From Streptomyces liangshanensis (lineage in GTDB: Bacteria > Actinomycetota > Actinomycetes > Streptomycetales > Streptomycetaceae), in NCBI RefSeq assembly GCF_011694815.1, contig NZ_CP050177.1, forward strand, positions 4,317,001 to 4,381,000: 64,000 nucleotides of DNA, written 5' to 3'. The position numbers and the translations under genes were made by a program. The notes under the pieces are model-generated. The model ran no database searches. It was not told the origin of the DNA and saw only the letters and a list, made by a program, of their open reading frames with translations. Each line of letters starts with the position of its first letter. Within the stretch, counting starts at the first letter, position 1. Shown piece after piece: positions 7,185 through 15,768 of this stretch.

Positions 7185-8360
7185 GTGACGGAAACTGTGA
7201 CGATCGATCACGACGCGGTGCTGCGGGCCCGTGTGTTGCTGCTGGGGTCCCGGCAGCCGGGCCGGGCCGAACTGGTGGACGCGTACCGGGTGTTGGCCGA
7301 GGTGAGTCCGAAGGCGTACCTGCCGGGACTGGTCGACGCCCTGCTCGCGCTGCGCTACGGGAGCCGGGATCCGAAGGTGGGCCTCGAACTCGCCGCCGAG
7401 GCGTCCCGGGCCGCGCGCCGGACAGAGGCCGGGGCGCCGCGCCGGGAGGAGGGGTTGCGGCGGGCCCTGGACGCCTATCAGGCCTCGCTGTTCGCGCTCG
7501 GGCGCAGGGCGGAAGGCCGCGCGATCTGTGCGGAGCTGGCGGAGGCCGGCCGGAGCGGGCCCCTGGCGAGAGTGCTGGCCGAGGAGGGGTACTTCAGGGA
7601 GGCCGCGGCGCTCGACGAAGAGGGCGCCGGGAACGGGAGCGCGGGGCGCTCCTTCGAGACCATGGTCCGGTGGGCGGCGAACCTGGAGGGCGCCGGGCTG
7701 CACGACGCCGCGTCGGCCGTCTTTCGCGAGCGTCTCGAGGAGACGCGGCGCGGGGTGGCCCAGCAGCGCACCGCCCTGGAGACGCTCACCTGGGAGTTGG
7801 TCCACTTCTCCCGGATGCGGGACGCCGCCGGGGACGCGGCGGGTGCCGCGGGCGTCCGGCGAGAGGCATGGGGGGCCCTGGAGGAGTTGGCGGCCACGGG
7901 AAAGCCGGGCCACCCCTGCCTCCTCGGGTGCTGGAGCACGCTGTTCGTCCTGTCGGGGCGGGCGGCCGAACCCGCCGCGAGCCCCGAGTCCCCGATGCCG
8001 CCGTTCGGCACGGAGCCGCGCTGGTCGGGCGACGTGCGGGACAGGTTCCTCGGCATGCTCCCGGACCTCGAGGCGGAGGCCGCGCGGCTGCGCGGGGCCG
8101 ACCTGCTGCCTGAGCTGGTGGACGTCCGACGCAGGATCGGCGTCCGCGCGGCGGCCCGTGACGGCAACCAGCCCTACCTGTTCGAGGAGCGGTTCACGCC
8201 GTACTTCGACGAGGGGGTGACACTCGCCCGCCGCCTGTCCGACGACCCCGCGCGCCTCGCGCGCGCCCTCACCGACCGGTCGATGTTCCTCGTCGCGACG
8301 CGGTCCTTCGTACCCGCGCACGCCGACTTCGCGGAAGCGGTCGCCCTTCTCGGCGATTGA
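7185..8360 (+). CDS. Hypothetical helical-repeat (TPR-like) protein
   Basis: A 391-residue Arg/Ala/Glu-rich helical protein. GTG 7185 (VTETVTIDHDAVLRARVLLLG) is preferred because GGGGG lies 5 bp before it; an ATG at 7137 would add 16 residues with no ribosome site. Repeated helical hairpins such as LRRALDAYQASLFALGRRAEGRAICAELAEAG suggest TPR-like repeats. No catalytic motif is recognised. It is separated by 55 bp from the small DUF3099 gene in the same direction. Function unknown. Confidence 0.7.
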   Translation: MTETVTIDHDAVLRARVLLLGSRQPGRAELVDAYRVLAEVSPKAYLPGLVDALLALRYGSRDPKVGLELAAEASRAARRTEAGAPRREEGLRRALDAYQASLFALGRRAEGRAICAELAEAGRSGPLARVLAEEGYFREAAALDEEGAGNGSAGRSFETMVRWAANLEGAGLHDAASAVFRERLEETRRGVAQQRTALETLTWELVHFSRMRDAAGDAAGAAGVRREAWGALEELAATGKPGHPCLLGCWSTLFVLSGRAAEPAASPESPMPPFGTEPRWSGDVRDRFLGMLPDLEAEAARLRGADLLPELVDVRRRIGVRAAARDGNQPYLFEERFTPYFDEGVTLARRLSDDPARLARALTDRSMFLVATRSFVPAHADFAEAVALLGD

Positions 8361-8415
8361 CGCCCCGGGCCGCCGGGACCGTACGCGCGGCGCGTCGCGG
8401 TCGTACGCTGGACGT

Positions 8416-8694
8416 ATGTACACGCGACGCCGTCGCGGCTATTTCCTGCTCATGGGCGGATGCCTGATCCTCTTCGTCTCCGCCTGGTCCTTCGTGCGGA
8501 TCTGGTCGATCCCGGCGGCCATCGGAATGTGTGTGGTGGCCATGGTCATCCCGCCCGTCGCGGCGATCGTCGGCAACAGCCGCGGCCGTGACGACCACTG
8601 GTGGGACGAGAAGCCGAAGGACGAGCCGAACAAGCCCGACGGGCACGACGACTCCTGGACGGATCTCGGTACGAAGGCGAAGAGGCGCCGCTGA
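8416..8694 (+). CDS. DUF3099 small membrane protein
   Basis: A 92-residue protein with a short Arg-rich cytoplasmic start (MYTRRRRGYF) and two hydrophobic helices (about residues 10-25 and 30-50). The hydrophilic C-terminal tail contains DDHWWDEKPKDEP and ends KAKRRR. This matches the actinobacterial DUF3099 pattern. It is likely an inner-membrane protein of unknown role. The following gene is convergent with a 52-bp gap and no clear hairpin. Confidence 0.82.
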   Translation: MYTRRRRGYFLLMGGCLILFVSAWSFVRIWSIPAAIGMCVVAMVIPPVAAIVGNSRGRDDHWWDEKPKDEPNKPDGHDDSWTDLGTKAKRRR

Positions 8695-8746
8695 GCGGCT
8701 GGACGCGCGGCCGGACGGTGCGTGGGCGGACGGTGTGCGGCGCGGG

Positions 8747-9136
8747 TCAGTAGACGAGTGCCTGCACGCCGTCCGCCATGATCTCGCTGACGAACACCTG
8801 CGAGCCCGCGATCCGTACCCCCTCCAGGACATCGGCCTGCGTGATGTCACGCCGGGCCGCGCACTGGGTGCACAGCGTGATCTCCCCCGCCGCCCGGATC
8901 GACTCGATCAGGTCCGGCAGCGGCGCGGCGTGCGGCAGCTCGAACTCCGCCGCCCTGCCCGGCAGGGCGAACCACGCGGCCTCGCCCGTCAGCCACAGCG
9001 AGACCCGCACGCCGCTGGCGACGGCGACCGCCGCCACGGTGAAGGCCTGGGAACAGCGCTCGGGCTCGTTCGCCCCAGCCGTCACTTTGATCACAAGGGT
9101 CTTCTGCGCGGCCTCTGCCGTCCTCACCGTTTCCAT
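8747..9136 (-). CDS. DsrE/DsrF-like family protein
   Basis: A 129-residue protein of the DsrE fold (METVRTAEAAQKTLVIKVTAG). Features include the AFTVAAVAVASGVRVSLWLTGEA helix-strand unit and two Cys in LCTQCAARRDI, where DsrE proteins carry their sulfur-relay or conserved cysteines. DsrE-type proteins transfer sulfur in tRNA thiolation or sulfur oxidation, but many actinobacterial members are uncharacterised. ATG 9136 gives the family-length protein; a longer reading from 9343 would be atypical. It lies divergent from the membrane-protein trio at 9246. Confidence 0.82.
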   Translation of the reverse strand: METVRTAEAAQKTLVIKVTAGANEPERCSQAFTVAAVAVASGVRVSLWLTGEAAWFALPGRAAEFELPHAAPLPDLIESIRAAGEITLCTQCAARRDITQADVLEGVRIAGSQVFVSEIMADGVQALVY

Positions 9137-9245
9137 GAGCCGAACTGTAATCTTCCGCCGCACAACCCGGCCGCCCCTTCGCAGGTCAGCTCTGTGTGCG
9201 GGTCGATGGAACGCGCACGCGGATGTTGTGTGAGGGGACTTTCCG

Positions 9246-9974
9246 TTGGAACCGAAGCCACCGCGCCGCCGTGGCCGTACCACCTTGATCGTCGGCGTGG
9301 CCGCGCTGCTCGGTGCGGTCGCGGGTACGGCGACCGGATACACGATCCAGGCGGACCGCCCGCCGACCGCACTGCCACCGCTCTCCCAGCCGGGGCTGGC
9401 CTATCCCGCGAAGGCGCTGCCGGCGGGGACGAAGGTGAAGGCGCTGTCCGCGGAGGAGGACAGCCAGGTGAGGACGGACGGAGACCTGCGCAAGCTGTTG
9501 CTCGGGAAGCCCGAGGGGGTGCGGGAGGCGCCGTCGGACTACATCGTGGACGGCTGGTCGCAGCTCCCCCTCTACACGGGCGAGGCGGAGCGGCCGAGTG
9601 CCATGTTCGGCTTCCTGGCCGGGCTCGACTTCCGCAGGGTGGCCGCGACGTCCTGGGACCAGCCGGGGGATCACGTGACCAACATCGACCTCGTGCAGTT
9701 CGGTCCCGGTCCGAACTTCGGGGCACGTGACCTGGCGGACGATCAGACGGCGTACTCCGAGTCGCTCGGCGGCCCGGGCGAGCCGATCAAGAACAGCTCC
9801 AACGGCCACTACTGGGTGTTCAAGGCCCGCCACGAGGCCGGATTCCTGCCGTACTACGCCCGCGCCCTCGCCCATCGGGGCGACGTGGTGGTCGACATCA
9901 ACATCTTCGACAGCAAGCCGATCGCCGCGTCGGAGATCCGCGACCTGGCCGAGCGGCAACTGGAGCGCCTGTGA
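9246..9974 (+). CDS. Membrane-anchored exported protein, paralogue 1 of 3
   Basis: A 242-residue protein with TTG start 9246. A short basic cytoplasmic start (MEPKPPRRRGRT) precedes one membrane helix (LIVGVAALLGAVAGTATGYTI) and then an external domain. That domain contains DGDLRKLLLGKPEGV, a segment shared with the next two genes (LSRKLLPVPDGY and LRELLLPAPQGA). The three genes overlap by 4 bp at each junction and so form one translationally coupled operon. No enzyme motif is visible; the external domain may bind a ligand or partner. Function unknown. Confidence 0.75.
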   Translation: MEPKPPRRRGRTTLIVGVAALLGAVAGTATGYTIQADRPPTALPPLSQPGLAYPAKALPAGTKVKALSAEEDSQVRTDGDLRKLLLGKPEGVREAPSDYIVDGWSQLPLYTGEAERPSAMFGFLAGLDFRRVAATSWDQPGDHVTNIDLVQFGPGPNFGARDLADDQTAYSESLGGPGEPIKNSSNGHYWVFKARHEAGFLPYYARALAHRGDVVVDINIFDSKPIAASEIRDLAERQLERL

Positions 9975-10834
9975 ACGACAACGAGCCGGTGAACGATGAG
10001 CCGGTGAAGGACGAGCCCGTGAACGACGAGTCGGTGAAGGACGAGCCCGTCCGGGACGAGCCGGTGAACGACGGTCTCCCGGTCGCCTCCCGCGGTCGTG
10101 CGCGACGCCTTCTCGGAGTCGTACTGCCCGCGGTCCTCGTCCTCGGCGCGGTCGGCGGCGGCGTCGGCTACATCGGCGTCACCGTCCAGGACGCGGACAG
10201 GTCCGCCGTCACCGAGGTGTGGCAGAAGCCCGACCGCGAGCCGGCCCCCGACCCCGTCGCGCACGCGGGCAAGGGCCGTACGGACAACGAGCTCAGCCGC
10301 AAGCTGTTGCCCGTCCCCGACGGCTACCGCCTCGGACCGGACATCGGGGGCGACGGCAACGACAGCCACTTCTCGGCCCGGGCGGCGACGGCCATGGCGA
10401 AGTCCCTGGGGGACGGTCTGACGGGCCCGGCCCGGAGGAGCTTCGACAAGGCGGTCGACAAGCTCGGTGTGAAGGGCATCGCCCTGCGTACGTACACCGC
10501 GTACGCGGACGACCTGGTGGTCCAGATCTCCCTTCAGCAGCTGCGCGATCCCGCCCTGGTCAAGTCCGCGTTCACCCGGCAGGCCCGCCTCATGGACGCG
10601 GGGGAGAAGGGGCCTGACGTCGAGGGCCACAAGAAGGACGCCACGTGCATGCTCGTTCCCGAGGGGGACGAGGAGAGCGCCGAGAGCCTCTCGGCGATGC
10701 AGTGTCTTGCGTACGACGGCGACCTGGTCATCTCTGTCGTGGCGTACGGCCCGTACACCTTCAGGGACACCGCCGTCGCGGATCTGCTGAAGGAACAGCT
10801 CGACCACATCGCGGACCCGGGGGAGTACGTATGA
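9971..10834 (+). CDS. Membrane-anchored exported protein, paralogue 2 of 3
   Basis: A 287-residue protein. GTG 9971 overlaps the previous stop (GTGA). The cytoplasmic N-terminus is an acidic five- to six-residue repeat (NDEPVKDEPVNDE) of about 33 residues. It is followed by a basic patch, one membrane helix (LLGVVLPAVLVLGAVGGGVGYIGV) and an external domain with TDNELSRKLLPVPDGYRLG. One Cys pair (CMLVPEGD...AMQCLAYDGD) could form a disulfide outside the cell. It is homologous in layout to the genes before and after. Function unknown. Confidence 0.78.
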   Translation: MNDNEPVNDEPVKDEPVNDESVKDEPVRDEPVNDGLPVASRGRARRLLGVVLPAVLVLGAVGGGVGYIGVTVQDADRSAVTEVWQKPDREPAPDPVAHAGKGRTDNELSRKLLPVPDGYRLGPDIGGDGNDSHFSARAATAMAKSLGDGLTGPARRSFDKAVDKLGVKGIALRTYTAYADDLVVQISLQQLRDPALVKSAFTRQARLMDAGEKGPDVEGHKKDATCMLVPEGDEESAESLSAMQCLAYDGDLVISVVAYGPYTFRDTAVADLLKEQLDHIADPGEYV

Positions 10835-11718
10835 CCGAGCAGATCGTGCCCCCGCGTCCGGAGCAGGGCGTGCCGGAGCAGCCGGGAGAGATCGTGCCCC
10901 CGCCGCTGCCCCTCACCCCACCGCCGACCGCCACCCCGCCGCCCGCCACCCCCAGGCCGGCCCGCCCCGCGTTGCGGGCCCTCGCCCGCTGGACGGCCGC
11001 CGTGCTCGCGTTCGCGGCCCTCGGCGCCGGCACCGCGTTCGGTGTCAGCGGTCCGGAACGCGGCGACGTGCCCGGGCTGTCCACCCGGAGCGACGGCCGG
11101 TGGGCGTACCCGAAGCTCACCCTCCCGGCGCTGCCCGCCGGGTCCCCGCGCCCGTTCACCACGGGCAACGCCGGGGAGATCCACTACGCGGACCTGCGCG
11201 AACTGCTGCTGCCCGCCCCCCAGGGCGCCGTCGTGGACAAGAAGCTGGCCGGGGGCTGGGTCAGCTCGGAGCAGTACCTGTCCGAGTACAACAAGGGCCA
11301 CCGCTCCGCCCTCCGGACCTCGCTGCGCGACTACGGCGTACGGCACATCGCGGCGCGCGGCTGGACGATGCCGGACGGCACGGTCTCACGGGTCTATCTG
11401 CTGCAGTTCCGGTCGGTCGCGTTCGCCGACGCGTATCAGCAGGAGCGGACCGAGAGGGGAGAGGTCACGCGCACGCCGCTGAACGAGTCCCCGGCCGACA
11501 CGTTGGACGAGCACTGGACCGGCAACTCGGATGTGCCGGAAACCACCACCTACGTCTTCGAGGAGACGAAGCCGTACGGCGAGAACGACATACAGGTCCG
11601 GCAGGCGTACATCGTCGCCGGTGACACCGTCGCGCTGGTCTTCCACCAGAAGAAGGGCGGCGCCCCGTCCGCGCCCTTCTACCAGACCGTGATCCTCCAG
11701 AATCAGCTGCTCGGCTGA
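10831..11718 (+). CDS. Membrane-anchored exported protein, paralogue 3 of 3
   Basis: A 295-residue protein. ATG 10831 overlaps the previous TGA. The N-terminal 45 residues are Pro-rich (IVPPRPEQGVPEQPGEIVPP), then comes a membrane helix (WTAAVLAFAALGAGTAFGV) and an external domain with YADLRELLLPAPQGAVV and VYLLQFRSVAFADAYQ. It shares the conserved Leu-Leu-Pro segment with the two upstream genes. The operon ends here; the next gene has its own ribosome site 107 bp later. Function unknown. Confidence 0.78.
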   Translation: MTEQIVPPRPEQGVPEQPGEIVPPPLPLTPPPTATPPPATPRPARPALRALARWTAAVLAFAALGAGTAFGVSGPERGDVPGLSTRSDGRWAYPKLTLPALPAGSPRPFTTGNAGEIHYADLRELLLPAPQGAVVDKKLAGGWVSSEQYLSEYNKGHRSALRTSLRDYGVRHIAARGWTMPDGTVSRVYLLQFRSVAFADAYQQERTERGEVTRTPLNESPADTLDEHWTGNSDVPETTTYVFEETKPYGENDIQVRQAYIVAGDTVALVFHQKKGGAPSAPFYQTVILQNQLLG

Positions 11719-11825
11719 GCGGCCCACCCCTCCCGTACCCCAGGGACCTCGGGGAGAGGGCCGGGCCGCCACCCATTAGGCTGGGGCCCGGTCCGTACCG
11801 TCCATCGCTCTCCGAGGAGCACCCC

Positions 11826-11927
11826 GTGCTTGAGGACGTCTTCACCGCCCTGCTGGTCCTGGTCTGCGTCGGCGTGCTCGCCTTCTCCGCCCTGACCGTG
11901 AAGAAGCTCTACCAGGGCCAGCGCTGA
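11826..11927 (+). CDS. Small single-pass membrane protein (33 aa)
   Basis: A 33-codon ORF from GTG 11826 preceded by the strong Shine-Dalgarno GAGGAG (about 11814-11819). It reads MLEDVFTALLVLVCVGVL and then AFSALTVKKLYQGQR: one hydrophobic helix ending in a basic tail. Small hydrophobic proteins of this kind precede the nitrobindin-like gene in other Streptomyces, as far as I recall. Function unknown. Confidence 0.72.
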   Translation: MLEDVFTALLVLVCVGVLAFSALTVKKLYQGQR

Positions 11928-12008
11928 CGTCCGGATCACGGATCCGGACCCGGCCCCGCCCCGTCGCCCTTCACCGCCTCTGCCCTCTACAGATCGCCTG
12001 AGCCGCTC

Positions 12009-12581
12009 ATGATCGAGATTCCGTCCGACCTGAACCCGGACCTCGTCCCCCTGGCCTTCCTCCTCGGCCGCTGGGAGGGCGTCGGCGTGTTCGACTTCCC
12101 CGGTGACGAGAAGGCCAATTTCGGCCAGGAAGTCACGTTCAGCCACGACGGCCGGGACTTCGTCGAGTACGTCTCGCACACGTGGGCGCTCGACGCCGAG
12201 GGCAACAAGCTCAGGCCCATCGAGTCGGAGTCCGGCTTCTGGCGCATCGACAAGGACCGCAAGGTCGAGGTTGTGATGGTCCGCGACCAGGGCGTCGTGG
12301 AGATCTGGTACGGCGAGCTGGCCGACCAGAAGCCGCAGATCGACCTGGTGACCGACGCGGTGGCCCGTACCGCCGCCGCCGGCCCGTACAGCGGTGGCAA
12401 GCGGCTCTACGGCTACGTGAAGAGCGACCTGATGTGGGTCGGCGAGAAGGCGACGCCCGAGGTGCCGCTGCGGCCGTACATGTCCGCGCACCTCAAGAAG
12501 GTCGTCACCCCCGAGCAGGTCGCGGCCTGGGCGAAGGACCTCGGTGACCTGCCGGACGACGGCATCGCGTTCTTCAAGTAG
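12009..12581 (+). CDS. FABP-like / nitrobindin family heme-binding beta-barrel protein
   Basis: A 190-residue protein of the DUF1794/THAP4 (nitrobindin) family: a 10-stranded beta-barrel that in characterised members binds ferric heme and reacts with NO or peroxynitrite. The signature GRWEGVG is at residues 21-27, following DLVPLAFLL. A His near the C-terminal barrel (AHLKKVV) is a candidate proximal heme ligand. It has no signal peptide. It lies 90 bp upstream of nur. Heme binding is inferred from the family. Confidence 0.88.
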   Translation: MIEIPSDLNPDLVPLAFLLGRWEGVGVFDFPGDEKANFGQEVTFSHDGRDFVEYVSHTWALDAEGNKLRPIESESGFWRIDKDRKVEVVMVRDQGVVEIWYGELADQKPQIDLVTDAVARTAAAGPYSGGKRLYGYVKSDLMWVGEKATPEVPLRPYMSAHLKKVVTPEQVAAWAKDLGDLPDDGIAFFK

Positions 12582-12671
12582 GACCGCGTGGGCGTGGGCG
12601 TCGGCGGGGCTGTCCGATGCGGTCCCGTCAGCACCCCTCGTACCGCCGCGCCACCTGCCTACACTGGGCGT

Positions 12672-13112
12672 GTGGTGAGCACCGACTGGAAGAGCGACCT
12701 CCGCGAGCGCGGCTACCGGCTGACGCCCCAGCGCCAGCTTGTCCTCGAAGCCGTCGACACCCTGGAGCACGCGACTCCGGACGACATCCTCGGCGAGGTC
12801 CGCAGAACCGCCTCCGGGGTCAACATCTCCACCGTCTACCGGACCCTGGAGCTGCTGGAGGAACTGGGCCTGGTCTCCCACGCCCACCTCGGGCACGGCG
12901 CCCCGACGTACCACCTCGCCGACCGCCACCACCACATCCACATGGTCTGCCGGGACTGTACGAACGTGATCGAGGCGGACGTCGCGGTCGCCGCAGACTT
13001 CACCAGGAAGCTGCGCGAGGACCACGGCTTCACCACCGACATGAAGCACTTCGCGATCTTCGGCCGCTGCGCGGACTGCGCGGCGCGTCTGGCGCCGGAC
13101 TCGGAGGCGTAG
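12672..13112 (+). CDS. nur: Nur, nickel-responsive Fur-family repressor
   Basis: A 146-residue Fur-family protein. Counting from GTG 12672, the metal ligands described for S. coelicolor Nur (SCO4180) fall exactly in place: His33, His86, His88 and His90 (M-site), and His70, His72 and His126 (Ni-site). The winged helix is at about 1-80 (YRLTPQRQLVLEAV, NISTVYRTLELLEELG). CxxC pairs are at 93/96 and 133/136. Nur represses nickel uptake genes and Fe-superoxide dismutase (sodF), and indirectly favours Ni-SOD (sodN) when nickel is present. The match of numbering supports this start codon. Confidence 0.93.
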   Translation: MVSTDWKSDLRERGYRLTPQRQLVLEAVDTLEHATPDDILGEVRRTASGVNISTVYRTLELLEELGLVSHAHLGHGAPTYHLADRHHHIHMVCRDCTNVIEADVAVAADFTRKLREDHGFTTDMKHFAIFGRCADCAARLAPDSEA

Positions 13113-13197
13113 CCACGGAGTGGGAGACGGGGGCGTAGCCACCAGGCCCTGGCCCTCGCCCCGGACACGAGTCCCGGCGAGTCGTACGCTTACCGGT

Positions 13198-14163
13198 ATG
13201 AAGAGCCCCCTGCTGTCTCTGCCCGGAGCCGTCGCCGCCGAAGGATCGGACGAAGGGGTCGCCGCCCACTACGGCGACCTGTTCCGAGAACAGCGCGCGC
13301 TGGCGGACGGCACCGGACTCGTCGACCTCTCCCACCGCGGCGTCGTCACGGTCACCGGCGACGACCGGCTCGCCTGGCTGCACCTGCTGCTCACCCAGCA
13401 CGTCAGCGAACTGGCGCCGGGCGAGGCGACCGAGGCGCTGGTCCTCTCCGCGAACGGCCACATCGAGCACGCGCTCTACCTCGTGGACGACGGCGCGACC
13501 ACCTGGGCGCACGTCGAACCGGGCACGCGCGAGGCGCTCGTCGCGTACCTGGAGTCGATGAAGTTCTTCTACCGCGTCGAGGTCGCCGACCGTACGGACG
13601 ACATCGCGCTCGTCCACCTGCCGGCCGGCTCCATCGCGGAGGTGCCCGAGGGGACCGCCGTACGGGAGACGCCGTACGGCCGGGACCTGTTCCTGCCGCG
13701 CGAGGGCCTGGAGGCCTACGCCGCCGCGCACGGCCCGCTGGCCGGGATCCTCGCGTACGAGGCGCTGCGCGTCGAGAACCACCGGCCGCGCCTCGGCTTC
13801 GAGACCGACCACCGCACGATCCCGCACGAGCTGGGGTGGATCGGCAGCGCCGTCCACCTCCAGAAGGGCTGCTACCGCGGCCAGGAGACCGTGGCGCGCG
13901 TCCAGAACCTGGGGAAGCCGCCGCGGCGGCTGGTCTTCCTGCACCTGGACGGCAGCGAGGTCCTGCTCCCCGGGCACGGCACGCCGATCAGGCTCGCCGC
14001 CGACGGCGCCGAGGGGCGGCAGCTCGGCTTCATCACCACGTCGGCCCGCCACCACGAGCTGGGGCCGATCGCGCTGGCCCTGGTCAAGCGCAACGTGCCG
14101 GTGGACGCGGAGCTGATGGCGGGGGACACGGCGGCGGCGCAGGAAGCGGTGGTGGAGGTCTGA
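13198..14163 (+). CDS. ygfZ: YgfZ/GcvT-like folate-binding protein (Fe-S cluster maintenance)
   Basis: A 321-residue protein of the YgfZ/COG0354 family, which uses folate to help repair or assemble iron-sulfur clusters. The family signature KGCYRGQE (around residue 225) is intact, including its conserved Cys. The N-terminal GcvT-like domain has LVDLSHRGVVTVTGDDRLAWLHLLLTQ. ATG 13198 is the conserved start. It follows nur with an 85-bp gap and converges on dtd across a repeat-rich spacer. Confidence 0.92.
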   Translation: MKSPLLSLPGAVAAEGSDEGVAAHYGDLFREQRALADGTGLVDLSHRGVVTVTGDDRLAWLHLLLTQHVSELAPGEATEALVLSANGHIEHALYLVDDGATTWAHVEPGTREALVAYLESMKFFYRVEVADRTDDIALVHLPAGSIAEVPEGTAVRETPYGRDLFLPREGLEAYAAAHGPLAGILAYEALRVENHRPRLGFETDHRTIPHELGWIGSAVHLQKGCYRGQETVARVQNLGKPPRRLVFLHLDGSEVLLPGHGTPIRLAADGAEGRQLGFITTSARHHELGPIALALVKRNVPVDAELMAGDTAAAQEAVVEV

Positions 14164-14208
14164 GCGACCTCCTGATGCGCGGGGGTCGGGGTGGGCGGGC
14201 GTCGCTGG

Positions 14209-14328
14209 TGTGCCGGGGCGGGTGCGGCGAAGCCGGTGTGCCGGGGCGGGTGCGGCGAAGCCGGTGTGCCGGGGCGGGTGCTTGCGGCGAAGCTCCCGCC
14301 TCACATCTGAAGCTCCCGCCTCACATCT
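14209..14328. repeat. 28-bp and 20-bp tandem repeats between ygfZ and dtd
   Basis: A 28-bp unit starting TGTGCCGGGGCGGGTG is repeated exactly at 14209-14236 and 14237-14264 with a 16-bp partial third copy (14265-14280). Directly after it a 20-bp unit GAAGCTCCCGCCTCACATCT is present twice exactly (14289-14308, 14309-14328). The second 20-bp copy contains the last codons and stop of dtd (14321-14323). Confidence 0.92.
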
Positions 14329-14758
14329 CCAGTTGCACCGTGAACGGGCCGTGATTCGTGAGCGAGACGCGCATGTCCGCCCCGAACCGGCCCGTCTCCA
14401 CCGTCGCCCCCAACTCCCGCAGCCGCGCCACCACCTCGTCCACCAGCGGCTCGGCCACCGGACCCGGCGCGGCGGCGTTCCAGGTGGGGCGGCGGCCCTT
14501 GCGGGCGTCCCCGTAGAGAGTGAACTGCGAAATCACCAGGAGCGGGGCGTTCACGTCCGAACAGGACTTCTCGCCCTCCAGGATCCGCAGCGACCAGAGC
14601 TTGCGGGCGAGTTGTCCCGCCTTCTCCGCCGTGTCCTCGTGGGTGACTCCCACCAGCACACACAGGCCCTCACCGACGATCTCGCCCACGGTTTCCGTCC
14701 CCGCGTCCGTCACCACGGAGACCTTCGCGCCGTCGACCCTCTGCACCACCGCTCGCAT
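14321..14758 (-). CDS. dtd: D-aminoacyl-tRNA deacylase
   Basis: A 145-residue protein from ATG 14758: [15 protein letters not shown] at the N-terminus, [15 protein letters not shown] in the centre and [12 protein letters not shown] at the C-terminus. SQFTLYGD and the NHGPFT (Gly-cisPro-type) loop are the active-site signatures of DTD, which hydrolyses D-amino acids or glycine mischarged to tRNA. Length equals the family norm. It converges on ygfZ, and the 20 bp at its 3' end are duplicated just past the stop. Confidence 0.95.
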   Translation of the reverse strand: MRAVVQRVDGAKVSVVTDAGTETVGEIVGEGLCVLVGVTHEDTAEKAGQLARKLWSLRILEGEKSCSDVNAPLLVISQFTLYGDARKGRRPTWNAAAPGPVAEPLVDEVVARLRELGATVETGRFGADMRVSLTNHGPFTVQLEM

Positions 14759-14875
14759 GAGGACCAATCTATCGGGGGCCGAACGGGTGCAGAGTGCCCG
14801 CACGTGCAGGTGCATGAGTGGCACCATGCACGGAGGCGGTGCGCTCGCGCACCGGTCGAGGGATGGGGAGTACGC

Positions 14876-15661
14876 GTGACGAGTACATCTGGCGCCGGGC
14901 AGCCGTCCGGCCCCGTACCGAGGACCCGCACGACCAGCGGTACGGGCAGCAGCCCCGCGGCCAAGGCGGTGGGCGGCCAGGCGGGCGGCCCGCTGGGCGG
15001 CGGGCAGGCGGGACCGGCCAGGGGGACGGGTCAGGTCATGGGCACGGGGCAGGTCATGGGCGCCGGGCAGGCCGGCGGCGGCACCCCGGGCGTACGGCCC
15101 CCGGTCCAGCGGACCGGCGGCGAGGGCGTCCTGCCCGCCCCCCGGCCGTACGACTTCACCGTCCTCAGGCTGCCCGAGCTGCGCGCGCTGCGCCGCGACT
15201 CGCAGCGCGACGAGGCCGACCTCAGCTACCTGCGCCGGCTGCTCCAGGGGCGCATCGACATCCTGCGGGCCGAGCTGGCCCGCCGTACCGCGCCGCCCGA
15301 GACGCCGGTGCTGGACCGGGCCCCGGGGGCCCCGGGGACGTCCGTGGTGGACCGGCTGTCCGAGATCCTCGCCGACGCGCCCTCCCGGCACCGCTCCTCC
15401 GCCCGGCACGTGACGCTCTCCACCCCGCGCAGCGAGGAGTACCGGCTGCTGGCGGCGGAGACGCTCGCCGAGGTCGAGCTGTCGGACCTGGAGGCCCGTA
15501 CGGACGACGAGCTGCACGCCGCGATGGGGCGGCTGGTACGCAACGAGCAGCAGATCTCGCGCCGCCGTCACCAGCTCCAGCGCACGGCGGACGACTGCAT
15601 CGGGGAGATCGCCCGCAGGTACCGTGACGGGGAAGCACAAGTGGACGACCTGCTGACGTAG
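14876..15661 (+). CDS. rsiG: RsiG, c-di-GMP-dependent anti-sigma factor of WhiG
   Basis: A 261-residue protein. The first 90 residues are Gly/Gln-rich and disordered ([16 protein letters not shown]). Two helices then carry the RsiG signature E-x3-S-x2-R-x3-Q-x3-D. Copy 1 is [16 protein letters not shown] (E113, S117, R120, Q124, D128) and copy 2 is [16 protein letters not shown] (E224, S228, R231, Q235, D239). In S. venezuelae these bind a partially intercalated c-di-GMP dimer that locks RsiG on the sporulation sigma factor WhiG. GTG 14876 follows GGATGGGGAG. Both motifs are fully intact, so c-di-GMP control is expected. Confidence 0.93.
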   Translation: MTSTSGAGQPSGPVPRTRTTSGTGSSPAAKAVGGQAGGPLGGGQAGPARGTGQVMGTGQVMGAGQAGGGTPGVRPPVQRTGGEGVLPAPRPYDFTVLRLPELRALRRDSQRDEADLSYLRRLLQGRIDILRAELARRTAPPETPVLDRAPGAPGTSVVDRLSEILADAPSRHRSSARHVTLSTPRSEEYRLLAAETLAEVELSDLEARTDDELHAAMGRLVRNEQQISRRRHQLQRTADDCIGEIARRYRDGEAQVDDLLT

Positions 15662-15768
15662 GACCGGCCGGCCGGCGAGGGTTCGCCGGTCCGCCGGTCC
15701 GGGGCTCACGAGGCCCTGGGCTCACGAGGCCGCGTCGGCCGGTCCCGTACCCGCACGGAAGGCCGACG

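Noticed and set aside
14270..14295. CTTGCGGCGAAG resembling the RAE core
   Set aside because: It has an extra base in the dyad, lies inside a tandem-repeat array, and no rifamycin gene follows.
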